Shown here: piece by piece, positions 54,007-64,000 of the stretch
Numbering within the stretch: the first letter of the stretch is position 1
Layout: each line of letters opens with the position of its first letter
Assembly: GCF_029227915.1 (NCBI RefSeq)
Contig: NC_079876.1
Span: 24,766,328 to 24,830,327, forward strand
Direction of reading: 5' to 3'
DNA from: Hydractinia symbiolongicarpus
Lineage: Eukaryota > Cnidaria > Hydrozoa > Anthoathecata > Hydractiniidae
DNA length: 64,000 nucleotides
Program-made: the position numbers and the translations under genes
Notes under the pieces: generated by a model
Told to the model about the DNA's origin: nothing
Seen by the model: only the letters and a program-made list of their open reading frames with translations
Databases searched by the model: none

Positions 54007-57000
54007 TCACACAAACTTGCTCGGCAGCTGTATAGTACAGCATTTAAGTCCATGTGTCGCTACCGGCAAATTCGCCACTTGACTCCAACTATCTGTTTCC
54101 GTGTTGTAACATTCTGTTTGTATGGTACAAACGGCGTTTCTATCGCAGCCACCGACGACAAAAATTTTGTCACCATCAACAGCAACACCGGCATCCCAAC
54201 GTGACGTACTTGCAGGCGCTATAAACGACCATTTATCAGTTTCGGGATTGTAAACTTCACCAGAATTTAAATGTGTGGTACCGTCCCAACCTCCTAAACA
54301 CACAATAAAATACGTTAGCAAAGGTGAGACCAAATTTGCTAAATTGACTTGCCGGATGATGCCTGGGTGCTAAACTTATTACAATCAGGAGTGAGAAATA
54401 TTTTCCATTTGAGGAAATTCAAACATTTTTCTGTGCCGCAAGGATTTCTTTTTCTAAACCCGATGTCCGTTTTGGATTTTCATCTCAATAAAACACAATA
54501 GGTTCTTAGCGCAGAGTAGAAGCTTAGATTGGGTGGCTTCAAATAGCACCAGTAATCGCATAATCACAGAAACTCGAATTAATAAATTACATTAAAGTTA
54601 GTCTGCCAGCAAAGTCGTACCTATGACATATATTTTTCCATTCACAACGCCACAACACGCACTCGCTCGACTGCAATTCATTGACGCAATGTTGTGCCAC
54701 CTGTTCGTGTGAGGATCGTATTTAGAAGCACTGTTTAAGGCCATACCTGCAAAGGACAAAACAACAACTAAGAATTTAATCTCTAAAACTTCCTAACTGA
54801 AACGAGTATATAAGTTTATTAATGTCCTAATAAAGGAAGAAAGAAGTATGGAATCTTCCTTACAATTTTAATTTCTACTTCCATATCACCTACTTTCAAC
54901 TGAATATAACATGAAATAGTATAGGCCTCATAAAGTCAGTTTTATTTGCCAGACACTATAACAAAATTTTACTCTTTATTTCAATAAAGCTTATATTTAG
55001 TATGCTCATCATAGGTAAGTAAATACCTTGTCGGACAAAACTTTGTCGGACAAAACTTTGTCGGATAAAAGTGACGAAATTTTTCTTTGGTTTTCTAATA
55101 TTATAAAAATTTACATATTATATCTTAAAACTCATATAGTTACACTCTGTTGATAGAATTTTATAGGCAGCCAACTGGTTATTCATGGCCAGGACTAAAA
55201 TCTCACTGACTTGGAATGCTTTTTTTGATCTAATAATTCCCCTCCAGAATTAAAATCTTTCTTGCCTTATATTAGCTGATTCAAGTTTTAATAAGAAAAA
55301 AGAAAAATCCAAAATGTACCAAATTTTCGTCCGACAAAAGTGACGAAAATTTCTGGAGGTGACGAAAATTTAGTCCGACAAAGTTTTTTCCGATAAGGTA
55401 AGTACTAAAAAGAGACGTCAAAAAAAATTGATTAAAAATTTTAATCAGCGTGACAGGGTTATTTGCGACGAGAAACATTCTCAGAATTAAAAAAAACAAA
55501 CAACATAAAACAAGAAAAAACAAACAAATAAAACAAAGCAAGACAAAACAAACACGCAAATAAACAATCAAGTAAACAGACAGACACAGGTAAACAGACG
55601 AACAAACAAAAAACAAACACACACACACAGACAAGTAAACAAATAAACAAACGAGAAACAAGAAAGCAAGAAAACAACACAAACTAAAGATAGGCAGGAC
55701 CTACCAACATAGCTCACTCCGCCAATGACATAAAGAAATTTGTCTGCAACAACACATGGACTGCTTCTGCAAGCTGACATGCTAGGTATGAATGTCCAAC
55801 TATCTGTAGAAGGGTTGTACTTCTCCACAGAGTTTAATCGCATATTGTTTTCATCGCAGCCTCCGACAGCATATAAGTTACCTAAATGTGGCCAGTGAAA
55901 TGAAAGACGTCAGTCAAAGAACAAAAAAAAAAACAGTTTCAAAGTCCATAATGAGATTTGTATTAGTCTAAGCAGAGAGGAAAGCAAGAAGAAAACAAGA
56001 AGAACTGTTACTTTAAGGAAAAAACTTCAGCAGTTCAGCTTTAGCGCAAATTTTTGCTTTTGGCGGGAAAAACTTTCGCAGTTACACAATTTTTCTTTGA
56101 CTTATTTTGTGTTATAAAAGCGAAATTCTCTGAAACCATTTTTATCAGAAACATTTTTAGGGAAACACGAACTTTCCAGAAATCACAAAAGTCGCAAAAG
56201 TTTCTTCCGCAAACACTTTCTTCCCCTAAGTATTTAAAGGTTGATCAAATTTTCAGAAGTTTGTGCTGCCAGTAATACTTCATAGGTATAATCAATAATT
56301 TCACACAAGGGCTTCTCTACCACCCCGATCAATGATTATAACAGATCTTAACAACGAGTAAACAAGCTATCTAATCTACTTCCATACAAAGCTGTGATTC
56401 AAAATCAGCATCGACACTTCACCCTACCTTCTAACGCAACAACATTTAGTAAACTCCTCCGTGTTAACATATGTGCAACACTGCTCCATGTATTTGTTTT
56501 GGGATCGTACCGTTCAACGTGTGACAAAGAACTCTGTGCGGCTCCTAATAGAAAAGTTAGCATTGTGTTACATAATCTATTTAACAGTTTGCAATAACTA
56601 CAAAAAACGAGAGTTTAAATTCATGTTAAAACATGTTTCGAAAATATTTTAAAACATTAGTTAGCTTAGTGCAACCATTTTTAGCAAAAAATAAAGACAA
56701 TGTTAACTATAACGCACCTTCTCTGTACTGTCCTCCCGCAGCATACACAAACTCTCCTGTTACAGCCAATCCGTGCCGACAGCGAGGTGTTTGCATTTTT
56801 GCCAAAACAAACCAACGATTGTTGCATAACAAGTAGCATGCAGTTGACGCCACTACTGATGAAGCTAAGCAAGAAAAAATAAATTCAATGAATAGAGTAA
56901 AAATATTGAGACAGGGTTGCCAATCTCTTTAAAGAGTCCAATGTAAAGGAGATTTAGGACTTTTGGTGAGAATTATCGACATTTTTTTAGAATGACAGTA

Positions 57001-58388
57001 TTTTCATAAAGGAATGGAGGAGATTTTAATATTTTTTCCAACTAAAATGAGAATATTTTAGGAGATCTTAAAAGCATCACCATGTGTAAAGGACAAATTA
57101 TTGCTGCATCTAAGCAGGATTTTTTAAAATAAAAACGTACCAATCTGAAATAGACCGTTTAACTAAAATTTAGGAGATTCGAGGAAAATTTGGTAAAAAG
57201 CTACGTTTGAAGGAGATGTGAGGAGTTTTGAAAATACTTGAAAAAATTGAGGAAAAAAATGGAAAGAAAATTGGCTTTAAAAATTTTGAGAAACAAGAAA
57301 CGATAAAAAATTAAAATTAAAGAATACACACATGGACCTTGAATTCCACCAACAGATATAATGCCATTAACAATGCCCATTGATTTTCTTGGCGTTGTTC
57401 TTGTACTTTTCAGTTGCCATCTTCTATCAGGTAGCATATGATAGTTTTTTGCTTCTAAGAGCAGTGAAATACAATCAGGCGTACTGCGAACAAGCTCTTC
57501 AGACTCAACATGGTCCATTAAATAATAAGGCGAGATCAAAGGAAATCGAACATAAGAAACAAGATCTTTAAAGTGTTTTTGACGATTTTCTTCATCATGT
57601 TTAACCCACTTCATAATGGCTTCGAATATTTGCTCCTCACAGTCAATTTTTGTGTCATCACTTGACACAAACTCAATTAACCTTTCACTACTTAAGGTTA
57701 GGAACTCCTCGGTAGTAGATATAGTCACAAAATGTTCTTGGATATAATTGGTAGCCGTTGTTCGCAACCACCCACAATCATATTGTTCTGCGGTTGATTC
57801 AATGCTCAAACAATTTGCTGGCGTAAGCATCTTTTTTAAAAATTTAGTACATCTATCTTTCAAACTGGATATAAGTAAATAGTTAGCTGCTGCAATAATA
57901 GACTTAATGTTGTCTTTGGTTAATTCAATTTCACCTGTATAAATATACAACAGTAACTTCTCCACACAGTCAGCGCTAATATCTGTTAATACGACTGGTT
58001 TGGATTCTCTGTCTGTTTCAGTTAGACTGCTTGAAAATAAAGCTTTAAAGTATGGAGAAGAAGCAGCCAAAATAGCACGATGGGCTGGAAATGTTTTACC
58101 CTCCACACAGATAGTCACATCGCATAAAATATTAGCTTCACGAAGTTCATGCATTGTTCTCATCATCTCAGAACAATATGTAATGCCTTCAGAGCTGCTC
58201 TCAAACGAAGTAGACGAAGCACATCGCTCCTCAGAAAATCCTATCTCCACTTTGCAGAACCTTTTTTCTGATACAGGAGATTTCAGAGGTGATGGTGATG
58301 CTGGTGATGCTCCGAAAGAATTACACGAGCGAGGTCTTTTCTGCGAAATATCCAGCTCGGGTGAAGGCTGCCGTTTTCTTTCATTCAT
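54007..58388 (-). CDS. KLHL-family BTB-BACK-Kelch protein, six exons
   Basis: Exons (minus strand): 58388-57332, 56864-56718, 56544-56428, 55881-55705, 54746-54621, 54293-54007. Splice sites are GT/AG; lengths sum to 1,911 nt, giving 636 aa plus stop, and all five introns are phase 1. Residues 1-70 are Ser/Pro-rich and probably disordered. BTB at about 75-185 (ILCDVTICVEGKTFPAHRAI), BACK at about 190-300 (EEQIFEAIMKWVKHD, LVSYVRFPLISPYYL), then six Kelch blades (VYAAGG, LYAVGG, LYVIGG, IYVIGG, IFVVGG), with exon ends falling in the GG strands. KLHL proteins are usually CUL3 ubiquitin-ligase substrate adaptors, with BTB/BACK binding CUL3 and the propeller binding substrate. The orthologue could not be decided. 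The exact exon 1 donor (57,332 or about 8 bp higher) is the least certain point; both give the same phase. Confidence 0.93.
55024..55400. mobile_element. MITE in intron 4 of the KLHL gene
   Basis: The left end TACCTTGTCGGACAAAACTT and inverted right end TACCTTATCGGAAAAAACTT match at 18 of 20 positions, followed on both sides by TTGTCGGAC. The inner part repeats AAGTGACGAAA. It is 377 bp and non-coding. A target duplication is not clear. Confidence 0.75.
55490..55684. repeat. AAAC-rich low-complexity tract in intron 4
   Basis: About 195 bp of AAACAAACAAATAAAC-type sequence with ACAC and AGAC variants, close to exon 4. Open frames across it on the minus strand are composition artefacts. Confidence 0.9.
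56035..56245. mobile_element. MITE-like inverted repeat in intron 3 of the KLHL gene
   Basis: GGCGGGAAAAACTTTCGCAG on the left and, inverted from the right, TGCGGAAGAAACTTTTGCGA form imperfect arms around an AT-rich centre. No target duplication was assigned. Confidence 0.45.
56905..57230. repeat. Degenerate GGAGATTT-rich repeat in intron 1 of the KLHL gene
   Basis: GGAGATTTAGGA, GGAGATTTTAA, AGGAGATCTTA, GGAGATTCGAGGA and GGAGATGTGAGGA occur in series, after a CAGGGTTGCCAATCTC that looks like a transposon end. No matching inverted end was found. Confidence 0.4.
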
Positions 58389-60280
58389 TGTTTAGTAAAC
58401 ACTTTGATAGCCTAAAAGTATACAAGACTGCTTTTTTATAAACTTGAAGAGTATATAAACCCAAAATCAAATGGAAACAGGTCAATCCACAGAGTGCTAG
58501 GAAAGTTGCATAAACAGAACACTTTAGAGCAACTCCATTATTCATTATCTTTTTCTTCATTCTTATTCCTACTTTTTCTTACTATCCTAATTGGTAATGT
58601 TATTTTCTTAAGCTTGGTTTGCATTGAAAAATTGTAATTGTTGTGCAACATTTGCAGAGATAGAAAAAGGTCCGCAACATGTATTGTGCTGCTTCATTGT
58701 ACAAAACGTGTTTCAAACAAAACCATAACAGCAATTATTGTACACGTTTTGCTCAACATTTTTTTGTTAGTGAAAAGTGACCTTCAGTTGTAATACCGAT
58801 TAAACACCACAAATTCACCACTCGATATACAGGTCATCTAAATATTAATTTGACAACAAACACCTGAATTAAAAGCCAAATTAATTAACTAGAATTCTAA
58901 AACTTAGAACTTAAGCAGAAAATTAAAAAATATGTAGGCATAGAAACCATGGAAAAGTGTCAGACAACAACAATATGAAATTTTTATCAATTTAAAGAGA
59001 TTACCATGTCATGGTAATTATACATACAAGCTTAAGATTAAGACGCACTTAAAACTACAAATTAATCTCTTATCTAATCATAACAAAATTACAATCTGAT
59101 TAACTGTAAGCTGCAATTTTTAATAACAAAAGCATTTAATTACACCAATCATATCGAAAACTTAAACTACTATGTAGAAAAATGCTGCAGAGAACAAAGA
59201 AAACTCCCTTAAAATTCATACATACAAAGTTAAACCTATTAAGAAGAAATACACTTGCCCAGATAAAAGATAAAGTCTCATTGCATCATAATAGATAAAA
59301 CAAAACAAATTGCACTCTGTCCCATTATTGTTATGCTTTGTATAGTTTAAATATTATCATTGTTACATTATCATAATTATCATAACATTATAATTATTAC
59401 ATTCTTCTGTTGACATGGTGTATTGGTCTAGTTATTTTCCATGTTTTCCATATGACAATTTTTGTCTACCAATTCAATGTCCTGTACCTGTGCAGAACCT
59501 CACGTCCTGAGCAAACTAATTTTTTTCCATTCATCCATATTTTTTTATGCAAAGCAACCATGGATGCCACTCTCCGAAGGAGGAACAGAAGAAGCAAGGG
59601 CTTATTTTCATAGCATAGTTAATAAAAGCAATTTAATGGTATAAATAATGTGTAAAAAAGCAAATACAGCATAGGGAACCAACAACAGCATTAAGCAATG
59701 CCATCATAAATGCCATCGTAAAAAATGCAAAGTTGAAAGACAACTCATTCACCCATAGTGCCAATGCAAAGCAATATAGATTGCAAAGTGAAAAAAGTGT
59801 CCTTTTTTTGCTGTCGCAATTATTTTTTTCCTGCACAGCAGCAATTTCTGAAGTCAGCATCGCTAAATTTTCCAGATACCCTACACGGCAGGTAAAACGA
59901 AAAAGAATCAAGTATTTCGTTAAAAATAACAACATTGTTTATAAAAGTAGAGGGCATAAAGAGAAGCTGAGTACCTGAAAAACAAACACCACAATAATGA
60001 AACTTACTGCAAATAATCATCTATGGACACTTGCTGGTGAGAGCTTTGGTAGGCTCAGAAGCTTAGCATCTTTTTATTTGTCACTTAAGATGATCTAAGA
60101 TTCCCAAATTCAATATCTTTTTTATTTTCAAAAATAGTTTGTTAATTAAGAAGTAATAAATTGATTTTGAAAGTTAAAAAGTATTTCTTAGTAAAGCTTT
60201 TCATACATAAGTACATCTTTAGACTATTTAAACAACTAAAATCAAATTTACATATGTACAGTTGAAAAGGTTTCGAGAAA
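58389..60280. other. Upstream region of the KLHL gene, no gene seen
   Basis: AT-rich. It should contain the KLHL promoter and any 5' untranslated exon. A clear TATA/initiator pair could not be chosen. Short frames near 59,410-59,980 are not recognised. Confidence 0.5.
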
Positions 60281-60281
60281 G

Positions 60282-60331
60282 GCTCTTCTTTCTTTCTTTT
60301 TTTTTTTTTTTTTTTGGGGGGGGGGGGGGGT
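60282..60331. repeat. Poly-T / poly-G tract
   Basis: A CTTT-rich run and about 20 T, followed directly by about 15 G. Such tracts are error-prone in sequencing. Confidence 0.9.
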
Positions 60332-61009
60332 GTTATAGATCTGTTTTTATTAACCAGATTTTTACCAAATGAAATTTATAGATAATGATCTGCACTATAC
60401 CAATTTAGACCATTGAAATTGCAATTTGCAAGTCATTTCCATTTTCTTTGCATATCTAATTTACCTACTAAACACAAAATTCTTAATATCTGAAAAATAT
60501 GGAAATGTAGCTATATACACATGATATATATGCAAGTTTTAACAATGATATAACTGAACCTGCAGTTGTCAGATGTAACATGGAAGCTATTGCTTAAATT
60601 TGCTAACAATCACGACAACTATTGAAATCCCATTAGTTTTAAATGAATGGCCATTCTTTATTTCAAATCAACTAATTTCTTTTAATCTGATAAAAAATAG
60701 TAGTTTCGGTTGATCTATTTTTATAACAAAATCCTGCAATTTCTATGTTTGTAGGGGCGTTTTGTCTTTATTTTAGAAAGAAGTTTGCCGAATGCTTCAA
60801 GGGACATATGGAACTTAAAACAATAACCTATACATTGCTTAACATATATATATAAACTTCGTGGTCTAAGAACTGAAAGAAAGTTTTTGCAGTAACTTAA
60901 TATTTAATTCAAACCCGAATGCCCTTCCTTTGTCCATTTTGATGTTTCAGCTTGTGACTCTATTGATTTTGGACTTAAAGGGGAGCTTATTCATTAGCCA
61001 GGATAAACG

Positions 61010-61700
61010 TCTACTTAACCCTATTCGGTCCGGGGTTTTTCGAACATACTATGACCGGGGGGGGCAGATTCCGCCCCCCCCCCCCCCCTCAATAACTTTT
61101 CATAGGGTTGTTCAAATTGAATCAAACTTGGAACACTTATAGTACGTCATAAAAGGAACAAAATGTCATCAAAAGCTTAAAAATTGTTAAGAATGCCACT
61201 ATCTGCTTAAAATATAATTACTTTTGTTCTAGAGCGAATTTTTACATTCTGTTTGAAGTTTCTGAAAGCTAAATAAAAGTTATTTAACATATCTTCCGGT
61301 TTTTACATGGATCGGATGAAAAATTGCCAAAAATTGCCCGAAAATCCGTTTTTTTCGATTTTCGGGTAAAATCCGACAAAATCGGGAAATCGGATTAGTC
61401 ACGTGTTCAAATTATTCCAAATGATTCTTCTTGATGAAACAAAGTTGTGTTGCAAGTTTCAAGTTCTAAGGATAATCCTAACAGGAGTTATTATATTTTC
61501 CCCATTATAAGGATTTCATAGAGATTTTTAGGGGTAGTTTCGAGTAATGGCCAATATCAAAGCCTCTGAAAGGTATGGGACCTAAAAAATTAGCATGCAG
61601 GTGTCTAATAGATAAATGTTGAAACTCAGTAAGTATCATAGCCATATAACAAAGCAATCAGGAGTTATTAAAAAAAAACCGTCAGGGGGGGCGGAATACT
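61010..61700. repeat. Repeat unit bounded by GGGGGGGC / GCCCCCCC tracts
   Basis: Starts GACCGGGGGGGGCAGATTCC with a long C run just inside, and near the right end has CAGGGGGGGCGGAATACTCC. Between lie TTCAAATTGAATCAAACTTG and ATCCGTTTTTTTCGATTTTC. It looks like a transposed non-coding unit, but ends and duplication are not fixed. Confidence 0.4.
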
Positions 61701-61740
61701 CCTGTATATAAATAAAATTTCTTTGTGTTGTGCTGGAAAG

Positions 61741-61815
61741 ACGCGCACATCATCATCATCATCATCATCACCATCTCTAGGCTTAACGTTCGTTTTCCAT
61801 GCTAGCATGGGTTGA
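61741..61815. repeat. (CAT)n microsatellite with CCATGCTAGCATGG palindrome
   Basis: Eight CAT units, then TCTAGGCTTAACGTTCG, TTTTCCATGCTAGCATGG and GTTGAACGGGG. The motif set (CAT)n - TTAACGTCCG - CCATGCTAGCATGG - GTTGGACGG is one I associate with abundant interspersed repeats in other marine invertebrates, notably cephalopods. That comparison is from memory. Confidence 0.65.
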
Positions 61816-63650
61816 ACGGGGTATATTATTGACTCTCTTCCAATCTGATCTAGAATGTGTTAGATCTAAACTCAACTTCCTCTATATATGTTAAAGAAAA
61901 CGAAATTTTTTAGAAATTTTTTGACATACATAACTGCATATTTCTGAATAAAAACTTTTGCTGTGTTGCTTTTTTATGTATGCTTTTTGCTAGCTTTGCA
62001 ACTTTGACAGAATTTAGCTATATATCTGTTAAATTTTCAGTAATCTGCACATTAATTTGAGTTGATTTATAGATGAACTTTTTGTTGCCATAAACCCTAT
62101 CGTCTGTATGAGATTAGCGCATATGGAGCTTATTTTTTATAGAAATATAGCTCTGGTTACACAAGTGAGAGTTTCTTTTTATGTTGCTTATGTCAACAAA
62201 ATTAAAAGAGTTTTAGAAAAAGTGCAGGAGTATCGGAAAATCAAAAAAACATTTGGGATTCTATAAAAAATATCCAAAAAAATCTTTTGTCACTAAATGT
62301 TTACAAATTCACCTCTGTCTGCTGTGCATACTAATTTTGCTTTTCACTCTTCTGTTTTGATTTTCACTACTCTTGCACATATTTGTATTTTTTATTGCTT
62401 TGATGGTCTTTTTTCACAAATTTTTAACCTAATTTTAATTGTTATCAAAATACCATCTTGTACCATTTAATTGGGGAATGTAAATACAGATAAATACAAA
62501 TATAATTAAAAATATTTTTCTTTCCTTTTTACTTCTGTTTACTCACGACTTACCCACGGCTTTTCTGCCATTTTTTATGTTTTCAGAACGCTGATGGTTC
62601 ACCCGGTTACCGATTTCGCCCGGTTCGGTTTATATAATTTCGCTGAAAACTCGTTCTTTTTGATGATTAAACATCACGAAATTATAATCTTCATGTCAAA
62701 TTCTTCATCGACTTTAGCGGATGTGTACTCCACATCGATAGAACCCTTACTCCTTCCTCGGGTACCTGAATACATCAATTAGTTCTTCCCTAACTGCTCA
62801 TTAGCGTCGCCATATAGCGCAAACAAGTGTCGACGTTTGAGTTTGAAAAATAACGTTAACAACTTTGAATCAACGCTTGAGGGGTTTTTTGGAGTAAATA
62901 AATGACAATTTTTCCAGAGTTAATTTTACACTGCAAAAGCCACCGAGGCTCACTAAATAACAAACCTGATCTGACAATACATATGAAGGCCACGATACTC
63001 GCACAATAGAAGTATATTTGTAAAATATAATAGGACAGCTATCGAATCCTGAATAGTCTGACTGTCCAATTCACGGATAATGATATCCAAATCGAACGAG
63101 TCCAAAACATGGCTGATGCTGACCCATCTGAGATGCGTTATTACAACCTTCTCCGTGTAATACCAATAATTTGGACTAAGTTTGGACTAAGTTTTTACTA
63201 CAATCGTGGTTTTCCAAAAATTGAAAATTTTTAAGTCCAAGTTTTTTCATGGGATAAAATATTGTGACTTTCTTTTGTTAAGTCAAAACTAGCACGACTA
63301 AAAGGCAGATGAAAGAACGGAAGAGGGACATGCTCTCTTTCCCCTGTCAGGAACTAAAAGTTCAAAAATTGTAAATGTACATAACCCTTCGGTAACCCAC
63401 CCAAGAAATTTTTAAGGTAGTAATGGTAACCACAACGACAGATGGGCCTGTATTGAACTGATAAATCTTGATACTATACTCGCGACTTTGGTATAACTTT
63501 ATAAGGACATTCTAATACAAAGGTAATGTAATATAGGCAAAAAGTCGAGCAATCAGCTGGAAACTTCGAAGATGTACAGTAACGGAGATTTTGAGAGGAA
63601 AATGTTAACATTTCTTGTTAATGCTTAAAGTCTTCTTTGTGTATGTATTT
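61816..63650. other. Non-coding stretch, no gene recognised
   Basis: A 62-codon frame at 62,594-62,782 (VHPVTDFARFGLYNFAENSF) has somewhat higher GC than its surroundings but no known family. Confidence 0.45.
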
Positions 63651-63659
63651 ACACACCGA

Positions 63660-64000
63660 AAAAAAAGTTCAACGTTAAGAAAAAAGACAAGGTTAAGGTC
63701 ACGGGCAAGGTGCTTACGAAAACGTTAAAGCACAAGACGTGTTAAAGTACAAGACGTATTACGGGCAGACGAAGTGAGCGACCACGATGCAGCGTATATC
63801 TTTATCAACGTTAAGCCAGACCGGTTCAAAAAGTTATATAAGTATCCGTAATCTTAAAACATTTGATGTAAATATGTATCAAATGGAAATATTTGGAAAA
63901 ATTTTACCATTTAATGTCGTCTATGCTTTAGACGATCCAGAAGAAAAATTCTCCATTTTTAACGATTTAACGACAGAATGTATTGGCAGACATGCTCCTC
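63660..64000 (+). pseudogene. APE-type LINE: end of endonuclease and linker to RT (runs off the edge)
   Basis: The frame in the first part gives RADEVSDHDAAYIFINVKPD and RFKKLYKY; SDH is the terminal catalytic motif of APE-type LINE endonucleases. After one frame change near 63,845 it reads NLKTFDVNMYQMEIFGKILP, DDPEEKFSIFNDL and CIGRHAP, the linker that precedes RT in CR1/L2-like elements (usually ending N-x-HAPL). The RT domain would lie beyond 64,000. Confidence 0.75.

Noticed and set aside
55281-55843. Minus-strand ORFs rich in Leu, Cys, Val, Phe across intron 4 of the KLHL gene
   Set aside because: They translate the AAAC-rich low-complexity tract and MITE; the real exon is only 55,705-55,881.
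57201-57331. Extension of KLHL exon 1 into a hydrophobic C-terminus
   Set aside because: Reading through the donor gives low-complexity F/L/K sequence, while splicing to 56,864 restores the Kelch propeller and a 636-aa frame.
62594-62782. 62-codon plus-strand frame
   Set aside because: No motif or splice context; reported only as part of a non-coding stretch.
1-64000. CRISPR arrays, bacterial operons or ribosome binding sites
   Set aside because: Spliced genes and eukaryotic transposons show this is not prokaryotic; the tandem arrays present have no spacer-repeat structure.

Overview
The window looks like gene-poor, AT-rich genomic DNA of an early-branching animal, most likely a cnidarian. 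The reasons are: spliced genes with GT-AG introns; one multi-exon BTB-BACK-Kelch gene; a short block of metazoan-type TTAGGG telomeric repeat; a dense mix of animal transposon families (APE-type and R2-type LINEs, BEL/Pao, Ginger/KRBA2-like, PIF/Harbinger, a CACTA-like insert, Merlin, Helitrons, a THAP transposase); and frequent (TAGC)n runs. The species assignment is inference. Everything was read by eye with no database search.

Layout. 1-3,840: LINE remains on both strands, including a minus-strand ORF start with a 2A-like motif and a PHD-like zinc finger. 3,964-18,195: three DNA transposons almost end to end, each with TIRs and a target-site duplication. These are a Ginger/KRBA2-like element with a broken spliced integrase gene (3,964-7,773, TSD TAGC), a second one that lost its integrase core but keeps a CXC motif, a cysteine-peptidase-like domain and a PHD-like finger (7,833-11,900, TSD GTGC), and a PIF/Harbinger element (11,934-18,195, TSD ATT). 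The Harbinger transposase is split in frame by a 2.58-kb insert with its own TIRs and TTG duplication. 18,212-27,255: a giant inverted repeat (arms about 2.54 kb, spacer 3.96 kb). The left arm and spacer hold an R2-superclade LINE whose ORF begins with a ubiquitin-specific-protease-like domain, followed by RT, CCHC knuckle and restriction-like endonuclease. 27,390-31,270: a MITE-like repeat and an internally deleted BEL/Pao element. 31,970-34,174: a spliced DUF3987-type ATPase pseudogene with an internal duplication. 34,330-41,025: Helitron-like elements, a Merlin transposase pseudogene and a 1.23-kb tandem duplication. 42,000-48,900: a degenerate repeat-family gene, a long hairpin, a LINE fragment, a THAP transposase fragment and inverted Helitron-family pieces. 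48,900-53,400: no gene seen. 54,007-58,388: the only gene that looks like an intact host gene, a six-exon KLHL gene (636 aa predicted) on the minus strand. 58,400-63,650: mostly non-coding with low-complexity tracts and a SINE-like motif. 63,660-64,000: a LINE endonuclease/linker running off the right edge.

How the parts relate. Nearly all coding sequence before 54 kb belongs to mobile elements, and most of it is broken by frameshifts, stops or nested insertions. The Harbinger pair (transposase plus Myb-like partner) still reads through once the nested insert is ignored. Two unrelated element types, the second Ginger-like element and the R2-type LINE, both carry deubiquitinase-like peptidase domains, which is the most unusual theme here. 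A short multi-hairpin repeat module recurs seven or eight times and is associated with several of the LINE remains.
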